Assembly: GCF_030813435.1 (NCBI RefSeq)
Contig: NZ_JAUSUG010000006.1
Coordinates: 1-64,000 of the forward strand
Length of the DNA stretch: 64,000 nt
Source: Evansella vedderi
Lineage (GTDB): Bacteria > Bacillota > Bacilli > Bacillales > Salisediminibacteriaceae
Reading direction: 5' to 3'
A program made the translations under genes and the position numbers. Under the pieces are notes generated by a model that was given only the letters and a program-made list of their open reading frames with translations, was not told the origin of the DNA and did no database searches. The stretch's first letter is position 1, and every line of letters begins with the position of its first letter. Positions 46,333-54,658 of the stretch are shown here, in pieces.

Positions 46333-46469
46333 AATTAAGAAGAATAACTTAGTGTAATATAATTTGAAAAGGGTATGAAATGGTATAAAAACACCATTAT
46401 TTTCTGAATTAAAAATAAAACATAATCAATCTGTAGTTGATAATTATGTAGAAACTAAAAGGAGGATCT

Positions 46470-47543
46470 ATGAAGAAAATTGTTACTATCGTAGGGGCTC
46501 GTCCACAGTTTATTAAGGTTGCCCCTGTTTCTAGAGAATTAAGAAAATCGTTTCAAGAAGTTCTAGTTGATACTGGTCAGCATTATGATTATAAAATGGC
46601 AGGGATCTTTTTTGAGGAATTAAAAATTCCAAAACCTGACTATAATTTAGGTGTAGGTTCAGGTACTCATGGTAAACAAACCGGTGAGATGTTATCGAGG
46701 ATAGAAGAGGTATTGTTAAAAGAAAAACCAGATGCTGTTCTGGTATATGGGGATACAAATTCTACTATAGCTGGTGCTCTTGCTGCAAGTAAGTTGCATA
46801 TTCCCTTGTTTCATATAGAAGCCGGATTACGCAGCTATAACAAAAAAATGCCAGAAGAAGTAAATCGAGTGTTAACAGATCATATCTCAAATTTACTATT
46901 AGCACCTACAGACACAGCTATTAAAAATTTAGAAAAAGAAGGTATAGTAGAAGGGTTACATCAAGTTGGAGATGTGATGTATGATGCCTTCTTATATAAT
47001 TTGGAACTAGCTAATAGACAAACTTCTGTTAAGAATATTACAAATGGTAAACCTTATTACCTAGCAACCTTCCATAGAGCGGAAAATACGGATATGAAAG
47101 AGCGATTAGAAGCGATCTTTTCATCGCTGAAGAAGTTGAGAGAACAAGTAATTCTTCCTTTGCACCCTCGCACAGAAAAGAAACTAAAGGAATTTGGGCT
47201 TTATGACTCTGTCATGCAATCACCAAATATCAAAGTAATTGAGCCTGTTTCCTACCTAGAAATGATTTTATTAGAAAAAGATGCAACTGGAATTATTACT
47301 GACTCAGGCGGGGTTCAGAAAGAAGCTTTTTTTGCTAATGTACCATGTTTTACTCTAAGGGATCAAACTGAATGGGTTGAAACAGTAAACTCTGGGTGGA
47401 ATCGATTAGTAAACCCGATTTTAGAAGAGCTTCATCATGTTATACATGCCACAAATAAACCTAACAAGTCAGAAAAATTTTATGGAAATGGACAGGCTGC
47501 TTTTAAGATATCAAAAATCATTGATAATTTTTTTCAGAGATAA
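46470..47543 (+). CDS. wbpI: UDP-2,3-diacetamido-glucuronic acid 2-epimerase (WbpI type)
   Basis: 357 residues, shorter than MnaA. IVTIVGARPQFIKVAPVSRE, DTGQHYDYKMAGIFFEEL, IPKPDYNLGVGSG, HIEAGLRSYNKKMPEEVNR and ITDSGGVQKEAFF agree with WbpI rather than with plain UDP-GlcNAc 2-epimerase. It inverts C2 of UDP-GlcNAc(3NAc)A to give UDP-ManNAc(3NAc)A, the last step of the pathway. AAAAGGAGGATCT precedes the ATG. Confidence 0.88.
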   Translation: MKKIVTIVGARPQFIKVAPVSRELRKSFQEVLVDTGQHYDYKMAGIFFEELKIPKPDYNLGVGSGTHGKQTGEMLSRIEEVLLKEKPDAVLVYGDTNSTIAGALAASKLHIPLFHIEAGLRSYNKKMPEEVNRVLTDHISNLLLAPTDTAIKNLEKEGIVEGLHQVGDVMYDAFLYNLELANRQTSVKNITNGKPYYLATFHRAENTDMKERLEAIFSSLKKLREQVILPLHPRTEKKLKEFGLYDSVMQSPNIKVIEPVSYLEMILLEKDATGIITDSGGVQKEAFFANVPCFTLRDQTEWVETVNSGWNRLVNPILEELHHVIHATNKPNKSEKFYGNGQAAFKISKIIDNFFQR

Positions 47544-47863
47544 AAATGTGACGCGAAAATGAAAGATGTTTCCATAAAGATTAATATTAAAACTAAATCT
47601 AATAGAGAGTCAGTGTTTTAGAATACCATGAATTTGGAAAAGTAGTGAACTAAACTTAACTACCGAATTAATTCAAACCATAGACCTACGTAATAGTTAT
47701 CATTCAAACTCTGACTATGGTTTTTGTTGAGCTACATGAAAAGGCTATATTTGATACAAAAAATGCAATGAAAGATGTAACCGATATAGTAATTATTGAA
47801 TTACTATAGGAAGGAGTCTCAATACGACTTCTTCCTTAATTTAGTTAATAAGGAGAATTTAAG
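47544..47863. other. Intergenic region between wbpI and wbpD with two hairpins
   Basis: AACCATAG (47677) pairs with CTATGGTT followed by TTTGTTG near 47720, and AGGAAGGAGT / ACTTCTTCCT lies at 47809-47838 just before the wbpD ribosome site. Both look like weak terminators or attenuators. No gene is seen. Confidence 0.6.
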
Positions 47864-48424
47864 ATGCATTATTTTGTACATGAAAGTAGTTATATAGATA
47901 ATGATGTAAAAATAGGAGAAGGAACAAAGATTTGGCACTTTAGCCATATTCAAAAAGGTGTTCAAATAGGGGGAAATTGTTCACTTGGACAGAATGTTAA
48001 TGTATCTAACAACGTTATAATTGGCAATGGCGTAAAGATTCAAAATAACGTTTCAGTATATGAGGGTGTGGAATTAGAAGATTATGTTTTCTGCGGACCT
48101 TCTATGGTTTTTACAAATGATTTAACACCAAGAAGTAAATATCCCAAAGGTAGTGAAGGTTACAAAAAAACCCTTGTAAAATATGGAGCATCAATTGGGG
48201 CTAATGCAACTATTGTCTGCGGTAATACAATTGGCAGTTGGGCTATGATTGCGTCTGGAGCGGTGATAACAAAAGATGTTCCAGACTACGCATTGATGGC
48301 AGGGGTTCCGGCTAAACAGATTGGATGGGTATGTGAATGTGGCATACCACTCAAAGAAAACTATGATTGTAAGGAATGTGGACGGTCCTATATGTTAAGT
48401 GATGGACAATTAAAAGAAAAATAA
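47864..48424 (+). CDS. wbpD: UDP-3-amino-GlcNAcA N-acetyltransferase (WbpD type)
   Basis: 186 residues forming a left-handed beta-helix: VKIGEGTKIWHFSHIQKGVQ, GGNCSLGQNVNVSNN, GNGVKIQNNVSVYEGVELED. FCGPSMVFTNDLTPRS and ASIGANATIVCGNTIG follow. It acetylates the 3-amino group with acetyl-CoA. The C-terminal tail CECGIPLKENYDCKECG contains four Cys in two C-x-C / C-x2-C pairs, a possible zinc ribbon not needed for the fold. AAGGAGAA precedes the ATG. Confidence 0.92.
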   Translation: MHYFVHESSYIDNDVKIGEGTKIWHFSHIQKGVQIGGNCSLGQNVNVSNNVIIGNGVKIQNNVSVYEGVELEDYVFCGPSMVFTNDLTPRSKYPKGSEGYKKTLVKYGASIGANATIVCGNTIGSWAMIASGAVITKDVPDYALMAGVPAKQIGWVCECGIPLKENYDCKECGRSYMLSDGQLKEK

Positions 48425-48442
48425 CTTTCAGGAGAGATGGAA

Positions 48443-49573
48443 ATGCAGTTTAGAGACTTAAAGACGCAGTATGAACAGCATAAATTCTTAATTGATTCTG
48501 CGATACAGGAAGTTTTAGACAGCGCTCACTTCATTGGTGGCAAACAAGTTAAAGAATTGGAACAACAATTAGCTGAGTATGTCGGTGTAAAACATTGTAT
48601 TTCATGTGCAAATGGAACAGATGCGTTATCACTTGTTTTAATGGCTTGGGATGTTAAAGAAGGTGATGCTGTATTCGTACCTGATTTTACGTTCTTCTCT
48701 ACGGGAGAAGTAGTATCATTTAACGGTGCTACACCTGTTTTTGTAGATGTCGATGAGACAACATTCAATATTGACCCTAATAAATTGAAGCAATCTATTG
48801 AAAAAGTAAAACTTGAGGGGAATTTGATGCCGAAAGTAGTAATTCCTGTTGATTTGTTTGGACTTCCTGCAAATTACGAAGAAATTGAAAAGATTGCTAA
48901 ACAATATAACTTGTTAGTACTTGAAGATGGAGCACAAGGCTTTGGTGGAAGTATTAATGGTAAAATGGCCTGTAGTTTTGGAGATGCTGCTACGACTTCC
49001 TTTTTCCCAGCTAAGCCACTAGGGTGCTATGGTGACGGTGGTGCTATTTTTACAAATGATGATCGTACAGCTGAATTGTTAAATTCATATAAAGTTCACG
49101 GGAAAGGCATTAATAAGTATGACAATGTTAGAATTGGCGTTAATTCAAGGCTAGATACAATTCAAGCTGCTGTATTGCAAGTTAAATTAAAAGCTTTTAG
49201 AGAATATGAACTTGACGGGGTAAATAAAGCTTATGAGCTTTACAATCAAAGGTTAAGTAATATAGTTAAAACACCTTTTATTCCTGATGGTTATTATTCG
49301 AGCTTTGCTCAATATACAATAAAACTTGATTCAAAAGAGCAACGAGATTCATTGCAAGCTAAGCTAAAAGAAAATGAAATACCAAGTATGATTTATTATA
49401 TAAAGCCAATGCATTGCCAACAAGCATTTTCAGATTTAGAATTTGAGGAAAAGGATTTTGAGGTGACAAATAAACTTTGTGATACAGTACTATCATTACC
49501 GATGCATCCTTATCTAAAAGAAGAAGAAATTGAGAAAGTATGCGATGTGATTATTGGATTTTTTAATAACTAA
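48443..49573 (+). CDS. wbpE: UDP-3-keto-GlcNAcA aminotransferase (WbpE type, DegT/DnrJ family)
   Basis: 376 residues. PLP enzyme with ISCANGTDALSLVLMAW, LEDGAQGFGGS, the Schiff-base Lys in SFFPAKPLGCYGDGGAIF, and NSRLDTIQAAVLQVKL. It transfers an amino group from glutamate to the 3-keto sugar. ATG at 48443 has GGAG 8 bases before it; the ATG at 48437 is too close. Follows wbpD by 18 bases. Confidence 0.93.
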   Translation: MQFRDLKTQYEQHKFLIDSAIQEVLDSAHFIGGKQVKELEQQLAEYVGVKHCISCANGTDALSLVLMAWDVKEGDAVFVPDFTFFSTGEVVSFNGATPVFVDVDETTFNIDPNKLKQSIEKVKLEGNLMPKVVIPVDLFGLPANYEEIEKIAKQYNLLVLEDGAQGFGGSINGKMACSFGDAATTSFFPAKPLGCYGDGGAIFTNDDRTAELLNSYKVHGKGINKYDNVRIGVNSRLDTIQAAVLQVKLKAFREYELDGVNKAYELYNQRLSNIVKTPFIPDGYYSSFAQYTIKLDSKEQRDSLQAKLKENEIPSMIYYIKPMHCQQAFSDLEFEEKDFEVTNKLCDTVLSLPMHPYLKEEEIEKVCDVIIGFFNN

Positions 49574-49604
49574 TTTCTAATACAAAGAAAGATGAGGTTT
49601 CATT

Positions 49605-50615
49605 ATGAACTTTGCAATCGTTGGATGTGGATTTATAGCCAAAAAACATGCTGCAGCTATTAGTCAAACTGAATCAGCAAGGCTTGTAGCTGTATGTGAT
49701 AAAGTTACGGATACAATGCAGCTTTATAAAGAAGAATATGGTGCAAATGACTATAACGATTTAGAGGAAATGCTTGAGAAAGAGGATATCGATGTGGTTT
49801 GCATTTGTACTCCAAGTGGATTCCATGCATCTATCGCAGTACAAGTAGCTAATGCTAAGAAACATATTGTTATAGAGAAACCTATTGCTATGACGTTAGA
49901 GGATACAACAAGTATAATAGAAGCTTGTAAAGTTAATGAAGTAAAATTATCTGTTGTTCATCCTAATCGTTTTAGACCTGTAGTGCAAGAATTAAGAAAA
50001 ATAATGGATCAAGGGTTATTAGGAAGGATTAGTCATGTAAGTTGTATCGTGAATTGGAATAGAAATCAAGAATATTATGATCAAGCCTCTTGGAGAGGAA
50101 CTAAACAATATGATGGTGGAGTTTTAATGAACCAAGCTATTCATAATCTTGACTTACTACTATGGTTCATGGGGCAGCCAAAACAAGTTTTTAGTATGGA
50201 AGCTACGAGGTTCCGTAATATAGAAGCGGAAGATGTTTCTATAGGTACCATTCAATTTCAGTCTGGAGCTTTAGGAACAGTTGAGGCTTCTACCACGGTT
50301 TATCCTAAAAATTTTGAAGAGTCAATCACTATATTTGGGGAAAAAGGAACTATAAAAATTGGTGGTACTAATGCGCTATTCTTTGAACATTTAGAACTTG
50401 AAGATATGACTGAAAACCAAATACAAGATATAAAAGAAAGTGTTAAGGCAGATCCTTGGGGAACACCAGGTCATCAGTGGATTATAGAGGACATGGTAAA
50501 TGCTATTAATGATAATCGAGAACCTGCGGTTACTGGTGAGGACGGTAAAAATGTTCTAAACCTAGTATTATCTTTCTATGAATCTGCGAAACGAAATCAA
50601 CCAGTACAACTTTAA
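49605..50615 (+). CDS. wbpB: UDP-GlcNAcA 3-dehydrogenase (WbpB type, Gfo/Idh/MocA family)
   Basis: 336 residues. N-terminal NAD motif FAIVGCGFIAKKHAAAI, the family signature VIEKPIAMTLEDT with the catalytic Lys, and YDGGVLMNQAIHNLDLLLWF with the active-site His. It oxidises C3 of UDP-GlcNAcA; in the WbpB/WbpE pair the NADH formed is recycled by 2-oxoglutarate. Last gene of the capsule locus, followed by a terminator. Confidence 0.92.
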   Translation: MNFAIVGCGFIAKKHAAAISQTESARLVAVCDKVTDTMQLYKEEYGANDYNDLEEMLEKEDIDVVCICTPSGFHASIAVQVANAKKHIVIEKPIAMTLEDTTSIIEACKVNEVKLSVVHPNRFRPVVQELRKIMDQGLLGRISHVSCIVNWNRNQEYYDQASWRGTKQYDGGVLMNQAIHNLDLLLWFMGQPKQVFSMEATRFRNIEAEDVSIGTIQFQSGALGTVEASTTVYPKNFEESITIFGEKGTIKIGGTNALFFEHLELEDMTENQIQDIKESVKADPWGTPGHQWIIEDMVNAINDNREPAVTGEDGKNVLNLVLSFYESAKRNQPVQL

Positions 50616-50971
50616 TGGAAGTAGAAGACTTCTGTAAGCGAGGGGACGGTTCTTGCCCTTCCTAAACCGAGGTCGGCTTTTCGTTTTACACTAAAATACT
50701 CGCAGAGATTTTTAACTCAGCGAGTCTATTTTTAGGACTTTTCACTTTAATACGGTGATTTATTGAACTGGATTAAAGGTCCCTTGTCCCAGAGAATTTT
50801 GCGACTGGACAGGGGGATAATGAACTACACCAAAAAGCTAGACACAAATTAGTAAGTAGCTATCTGGGTATGAGCTCTGTTGTCTCTTATTCTTAATTAT
50901 AAAAGTTAGTGAAATATTACCAAAATGAGATAAAATTATAAGTATAAATCTGTAGTGTGGAGGGGTAAAAG
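50616..50971 (+). terminator. End of capsule locus: terminators and a REP-like copy
   Basis: A REP-like copy AAGCGAGGGGACGGTTCT lies at 50635-50652. CCGAGGTCGG (50668-50677) followed by CTTTTCGTTTT and ACTCGCAGAG / CTCAGCGAGT (50698-50725) followed by CTATTTTT are two hairpins fit to stop the long capsule transcript. The rest is AT-rich without genes. Confidence 0.7.
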
Positions 50972-51157
50972 TTGGCAATTAAACCAGTAATAGATTTAGT
51001 GCGAATACACGGACCAGCTGCTGGAAAATTTGTTAAAGAAAATTGGAAAGAAATTGCTGCAGTTGTTGGTGTAGCTGGAAGTGCTGCCCAAAAGTATAAT
51101 GCAAATAGAAAGGAGGAAGCGTGGGGACGGTTCTTATGCTCCTTTATTAAATTATAG
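50972..51157 (+). CDS. Small hypothetical protein, possibly truncated by a REP element
   Basis: 61 residues from a TTG behind GGAGGGG: begins AIKPVIDLVRIHGPAAGKFV and contains a short hydrophobic stretch EIAAVVGVAGSAAQKY. Family not recognised. The last 10 residues are encoded by a REP-like sequence (GAAGCGTGGGGACGGTTC from 51116), so the original protein was probably longer and has been cut or altered at its C-terminus. Confidence 0.45.
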   Translation: MAIKPVIDLVRIHGPAAGKFVKENWKEIAAVVGVAGSAAQKYNANRKEEAWGRFLCSFIKL

Positions 51158-51602
51158 TGACAAAGTACGTTGCGTAAAACTGGTGTTAGATATACTAATT
51201 ATTTTTCGACCTCGATTTATAACGATTTCACATCCATGTTCAGAAGTAGAGGGGACAGGCCTTTTGCACCCAATGGATAGGACAAGGTTCGTCCCCTGTG
51301 CTTCTTTAATTCTTATGAAGTTATATCGATAAAATTTGTGATCTGTTCTTCTCTCACAAGCATGGGGATTGTTTCCTGCACTTCCAAGCAGTTTTGTATG
51401 AACAGTTTTTGCTCATTAATTTTGAACACTATTAGCTTATTAAGTTTGTATACTTTTTGCTTAGAAGCACGACGGGTCTTATGCTTCTGCTTTCAATTAG
51501 AGTTTAATGTATTTTGAAGGAAGTTTCGTCTCAAGAAGGAAGCAGAGGGACAGATCTTGAGCTTCCTTTATGGCAGTGCATGATCCGTCCCCCATGCTTC
51601 CA
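51116..51602. repeat. Cluster of candidate REP elements
   Basis: Copies of a unit with GAAGC, a few bases, GGGACGG or GGGACAG, then TCNTGC occur at 51116-51142, 51242-51268, 51284-51305 (inverted), 51453-51476 (diverged), 51537-51565 and 51577-51602 (inverted). Neighbouring copies face each other (51242/51284 and 51537/51577), giving the paired layout expected of REP doublets. A REP-associated transposase gene lies 2 kb away. Confidence 0.7.
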
Positions 51603-51853
51603 GGGTATGTAATGAATAAAATCGACAAGATTCAACTTCATCGATTATAATAAGGTTAAGTTCCATTAGCAATTGGAACTCTTCGTGAAAGTCCACTGTT
51701 AAGCCCTTACTACCTGTTATATCTTCAGTAATGTATCTTTTTTCCTTAATCCCCAAGTTAGTAAATGCCACTAAAATATAGTGAAACTCCTTAGATAGAA
51801 TTAATTTGTTTTTTAACATAGAAAATTAAATAGAAAGCGATGGAGGTATGAAG

Positions 51854-53422
51854 ATGTCGGCGAAAGTGACTAGTATTGGCCTGAAGGGGCTAGAAGGTTA
51901 TCGTGTGCAGGTGGAGGCTCAGGTGAAAGACGGAGTTGATTCCTTTATTATTGTTGGGCTACCTGATGCATCGGTGAAAGAATCAAAGGAGCGGGTTTCG
52001 GCCACGCTTCATAGCATGGGTTTTCCAATAGTAGATAGGAAAGTTGTTATTAATCTCTCACCAGTAGAAGTGAAAAAGAATGGTCCACTGTTTGACCTTG
52101 CCATTGCCATTGGGGTCTTAAAAAGTGGAGGGTTTCTAAAAAAGGAGAGAATTCCAAATGATACTGGATTCATTGGTGCTTTGTCGTTAGACGGTTCTGT
52201 ACTACCGGTGGAGGGGATGATTGCTGCTATCTTAGCTGCGAAACGACTTGGTGTAAAGCAATTGTATCTTCCCTTTGATCCTACGATCCCTAGAGTGGAC
52301 ATAGAAGAATTGGAGCTGCTCTATGTTGAGACTCTTCAAGATGTGTTAGATCTTTTAGGGGGACGTCAACCACTGCCATTTAATCAACTGAAATCTAGTT
52401 CTTTTAATGAGCAGCTATTGGTAGAACGGGACTTTAATCAGATTATCGGACATGGGTTTGCCAAGCGAGGCCTTGAAATCGCTGCGTCAGGGGAACATTA
52501 CGTTCTTATGGACGGTCCTCCTGGATGTGGAAAAAGCCTCCTTGCCGAAACGTTTCCATCCATTTTGCCGCCATTATCAAAAGAAGCCCAGCTAGAAAAG
52601 ATCAGCCTATACCAATTAGCTGGTGCACCGTATAACTCCCTAACATTGCCTCCCTACCGCCACCCACATCATTCTGCATCTGCTGTTTCCATTATCGGAG
52701 GAGGAACGAACCCCAAGCCAGGGGAAGTTTCTTTAGCACACCGTGAGGTACTGTTCATGGATGAGTTAGGGGAATTCTCCAAGAAGACCCTTGATATGCT
52801 AAGACAGCCTCTAGAAAATGAGAAAGTAACCATCAGCAGAGTCCACTCCACCGTTACCTATCCAGCAAAATTTATTTTTATCGCAGCAATGAACCCTTGT
52901 CCATGCGGGTATCTAGGGTCTAACCGAAACTATTGTACTTGTTCAGAGAAACAAATAAAAGCGTACAAAAACCGAGTCTCCGGACCCATCTTAGATCGTA
53001 TCGATATCTTGTTATCCTTAAAACCTGTGAATCTAAAGGGACATGACTTTCAAGGAATAGAAACTTCCGAGGATGTGAGGGCAAGGGTACAGCGTGCACG
53101 AGAAAGACAATATGAGAGGTATGGAAAGGAAATTTGTAATGCCAGTGTTCCATTCGAACAGCTGATCAAACAGCAACCGTTAACAAGTAACCAGCAGCAT
53201 GAGCTTCAAAGTCTATCTATTAAACGGGGATACAGTAATCGAGTACAAATTAAGCTTATTCGTCTAGCAAGGACCATTGCTGATATGAGGGGAGAAGAGA
53301 GGATATCCGATGATGCATTGTTAGAAGCTTTGTCTTTGAGAAAAATGGAGCCTGCTACTATGCCATCCATGTTTGCTCAAACAAGTGCTGGAGAATCTAG
53401 TGATGAATACCAAAAACACTAA
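51854..53422 (+). CDS. yifB: YifB/ComM-type Mg-chelatase-like AAA+ ATPase
   Basis: 522 residues. N-terminal ChlI-type domain (VQVEAQVKDGVDSFIIVGLP, about 20-140), AAA+ module with Walker A MDGPPGCGKSLLAETFPSIL and Walker B VLFMDELGEF, a Cys-rich finger CPCGYLGSNRNYCTC, and a C-terminal lid with YSNRVQIKLIRLARTIADM. In naturally competent bacteria ComM is a helicase that widens recombination joints during transformation; that fits comK 3 kb away, though the two are separated by mobile DNA. ATG at 51854 has GGAGG 7 bases ahead. Confidence 0.95.
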   Translation: MSAKVTSIGLKGLEGYRVQVEAQVKDGVDSFIIVGLPDASVKESKERVSATLHSMGFPIVDRKVVINLSPVEVKKNGPLFDLAIAIGVLKSGGFLKKERIPNDTGFIGALSLDGSVLPVEGMIAAILAAKRLGVKQLYLPFDPTIPRVDIEELELLYVETLQDVLDLLGGRQPLPFNQLKSSSFNEQLLVERDFNQIIGHGFAKRGLEIAASGEHYVLMDGPPGCGKSLLAETFPSILPPLSKEAQLEKISLYQLAGAPYNSLTLPPYRHPHHSASAVSIIGGGTNPKPGEVSLAHREVLFMDELGEFSKKTLDMLRQPLENEKVTISRVHSTVTYPAKFIFIAAMNPCPCGYLGSNRNYCTCSEKQIKAYKNRVSGPILDRIDILLSLKPVNLKGHDFQGIETSEDVRARVQRARERQYERYGKEICNASVPFEQLIKQQPLTSNQQHELQSLSIKRGYSNRVQIKLIRLARTIADMRGEERISDDALLEALSLRKMEPATMPSMFAQTSAGESSDEYQKH

Positions 53423-53442
53423 TATAGTAGGACTGGTGATAT

Positions 53443-54222
53443 TTGATGCCGAGAAAAGCAAGGGAGAAGAGCAGGAGTGGAATCTATCATGTTATCATAA
53501 GGGGAGCAAATCGACAGGAAATCTTTCATGACGAAGAAGATAGTAGAAGGTTTCTAGAAACCCTTTTGAAATACAAGAAAGTGTCAGGATTGAAAATCTA
53601 CGGATGGTGCTTAATGAGTAATCATGTCCATCTTCTTTTAAAAGAGGGGAACGAAGGTATTGACGTAACGATGAAACGGCTTGGCGTTAGTTTTGTCTTC
53701 TATTACAACTGGAAATACTTGACCACCGGCCACCTCTTTCAAGATAGGTTCAGAAGTGAAAAGGTAGAAACAGAAAAGTATCTATTAACCGTTGCAAGAT
53801 ATATTCACCAAAATCCACTAAAAGCCGGTTTAGTAAAGAAAGTGAACGATTGGAAATGGAGCAGTTGTTCAGGATATTATGGGGGAACATACTATCCTTC
53901 GGATCTGTTAGATCATACCTACATATTGAAACTATTTTCAGACGATTTGAGAGTTGCGAGGGATAGATTTAAAGAATTTAATGAAAAGAAGAACGATGAT
54001 AAATGTTTAGAGGATTCTACCAAAATAAAGCGATTATCCGATGACGAGGCAAGGGTAAAGATTAAGAAGATATTAGGGGATATAGAAATCGCACAAGTAA
54101 AAATCCTGCAAGGAACCAAAAGGACCGAAATCTTAAGGGAGGTAAAGAAAATAAACGGAGTCTCCCAACGACAAGCCGCAAGAATCCTCGGCGTCTCTCC
54201 TAATCTTATATTTAAAGCCTAG
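53443..54222 (+). CDS. REP-associated tyrosine transposase (RAYT, Y1/HUH family)
   Basis: 259 residues. Y1 transposase core with YHVIIRGANRQEIFHDEED, the HUH motif SNHVHLLL, LFQDRFRSEKV and the catalytic Tyr in VARYIHQNPLKAGL. The C-terminus adds an HTH-like tail (VSQRQAARILGVSPNLI). RAYTs are single-copy, vertically kept relatives of IS200/IS605 enzymes and act on REP hairpins. Candidate REP units flank this gene (50635, 51116-51602, 54303-54332), supporting the call. Begins 20 bases after yifB. Confidence 0.9.
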   Translation: MMPRKAREKSRSGIYHVIIRGANRQEIFHDEEDSRRFLETLLKYKKVSGLKIYGWCLMSNHVHLLLKEGNEGIDVTMKRLGVSFVFYYNWKYLTTGHLFQDRFRSEKVETEKYLLTVARYIHQNPLKAGLVKKVNDWKWSSCSGYYGGTYYPSDLLDHTYILKLFSDDLRVARDRFKEFNEKKNDDKCLEDSTKIKRLSDDEARVKIKKILGDIEIAQVKILQGTKRTEILREVKKINGVSQRQAARILGVSPNLIFKA

Positions 54223-54658
54223 CTTGGGTGCTTGGCACCACCTACATTTTGTTGTGATACTTGGGGATGGTTTACGTGCTTCCTTTTTTGAGTGAATAAA
54301 ATGGGTGCATGAGAACCGTCCCCTCGCTTCCTCTTTCCGGAAACTCATGGATATCACTCCTATTTGGAGAAGGTTTACTACTATTCATTGAAGATGATAA
54401 GGTTCTTCGTGCCTGTCACCGCCCGGGTTTTGTCGAGATGCAGGGGATTAATTTTTATGTGTAGATGCCATACCTACATATTTATAATGCCATAAACATG
54501 AACGAGCAACCCACCGAGTAAGTATTATTTTAATACAGCTCCTCGGTGGGGTTTTTAATTTAAACTTTGTTGCTTTTTGAGATAAGCTTGGAGGAGCGGA
54601 AAGCGTCCCCCTGTCCCACTATGTCATCCAAAAAGGAAAGGGACAAGGTACCTGTCCG
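54223..54658. other. Region between RAYT and IS1182 element: REP copy and terminator
   Basis: An inverted REP-like unit is at 54303-54332 (GAGAACCGTCCCCTCGCTTC). AACCCACCGAG (54508-54518) pairs with CTCGGTGGGG and a TTTTT run (54542-54556), a good terminator. A partial dispersed element (AAGCTTGGAGGAGCGGAAAG) begins at 54583. No gene seen. Confidence 0.7.

Noticed and set aside
51568-51819. 83-residue minus-strand open frame beginning MLKNKLILSKEFHYILVAFT
   Set aside because: No ribosome site before the start, and its C-terminus runs into a REP-like element; perhaps a remnant, but not supportable as a gene.
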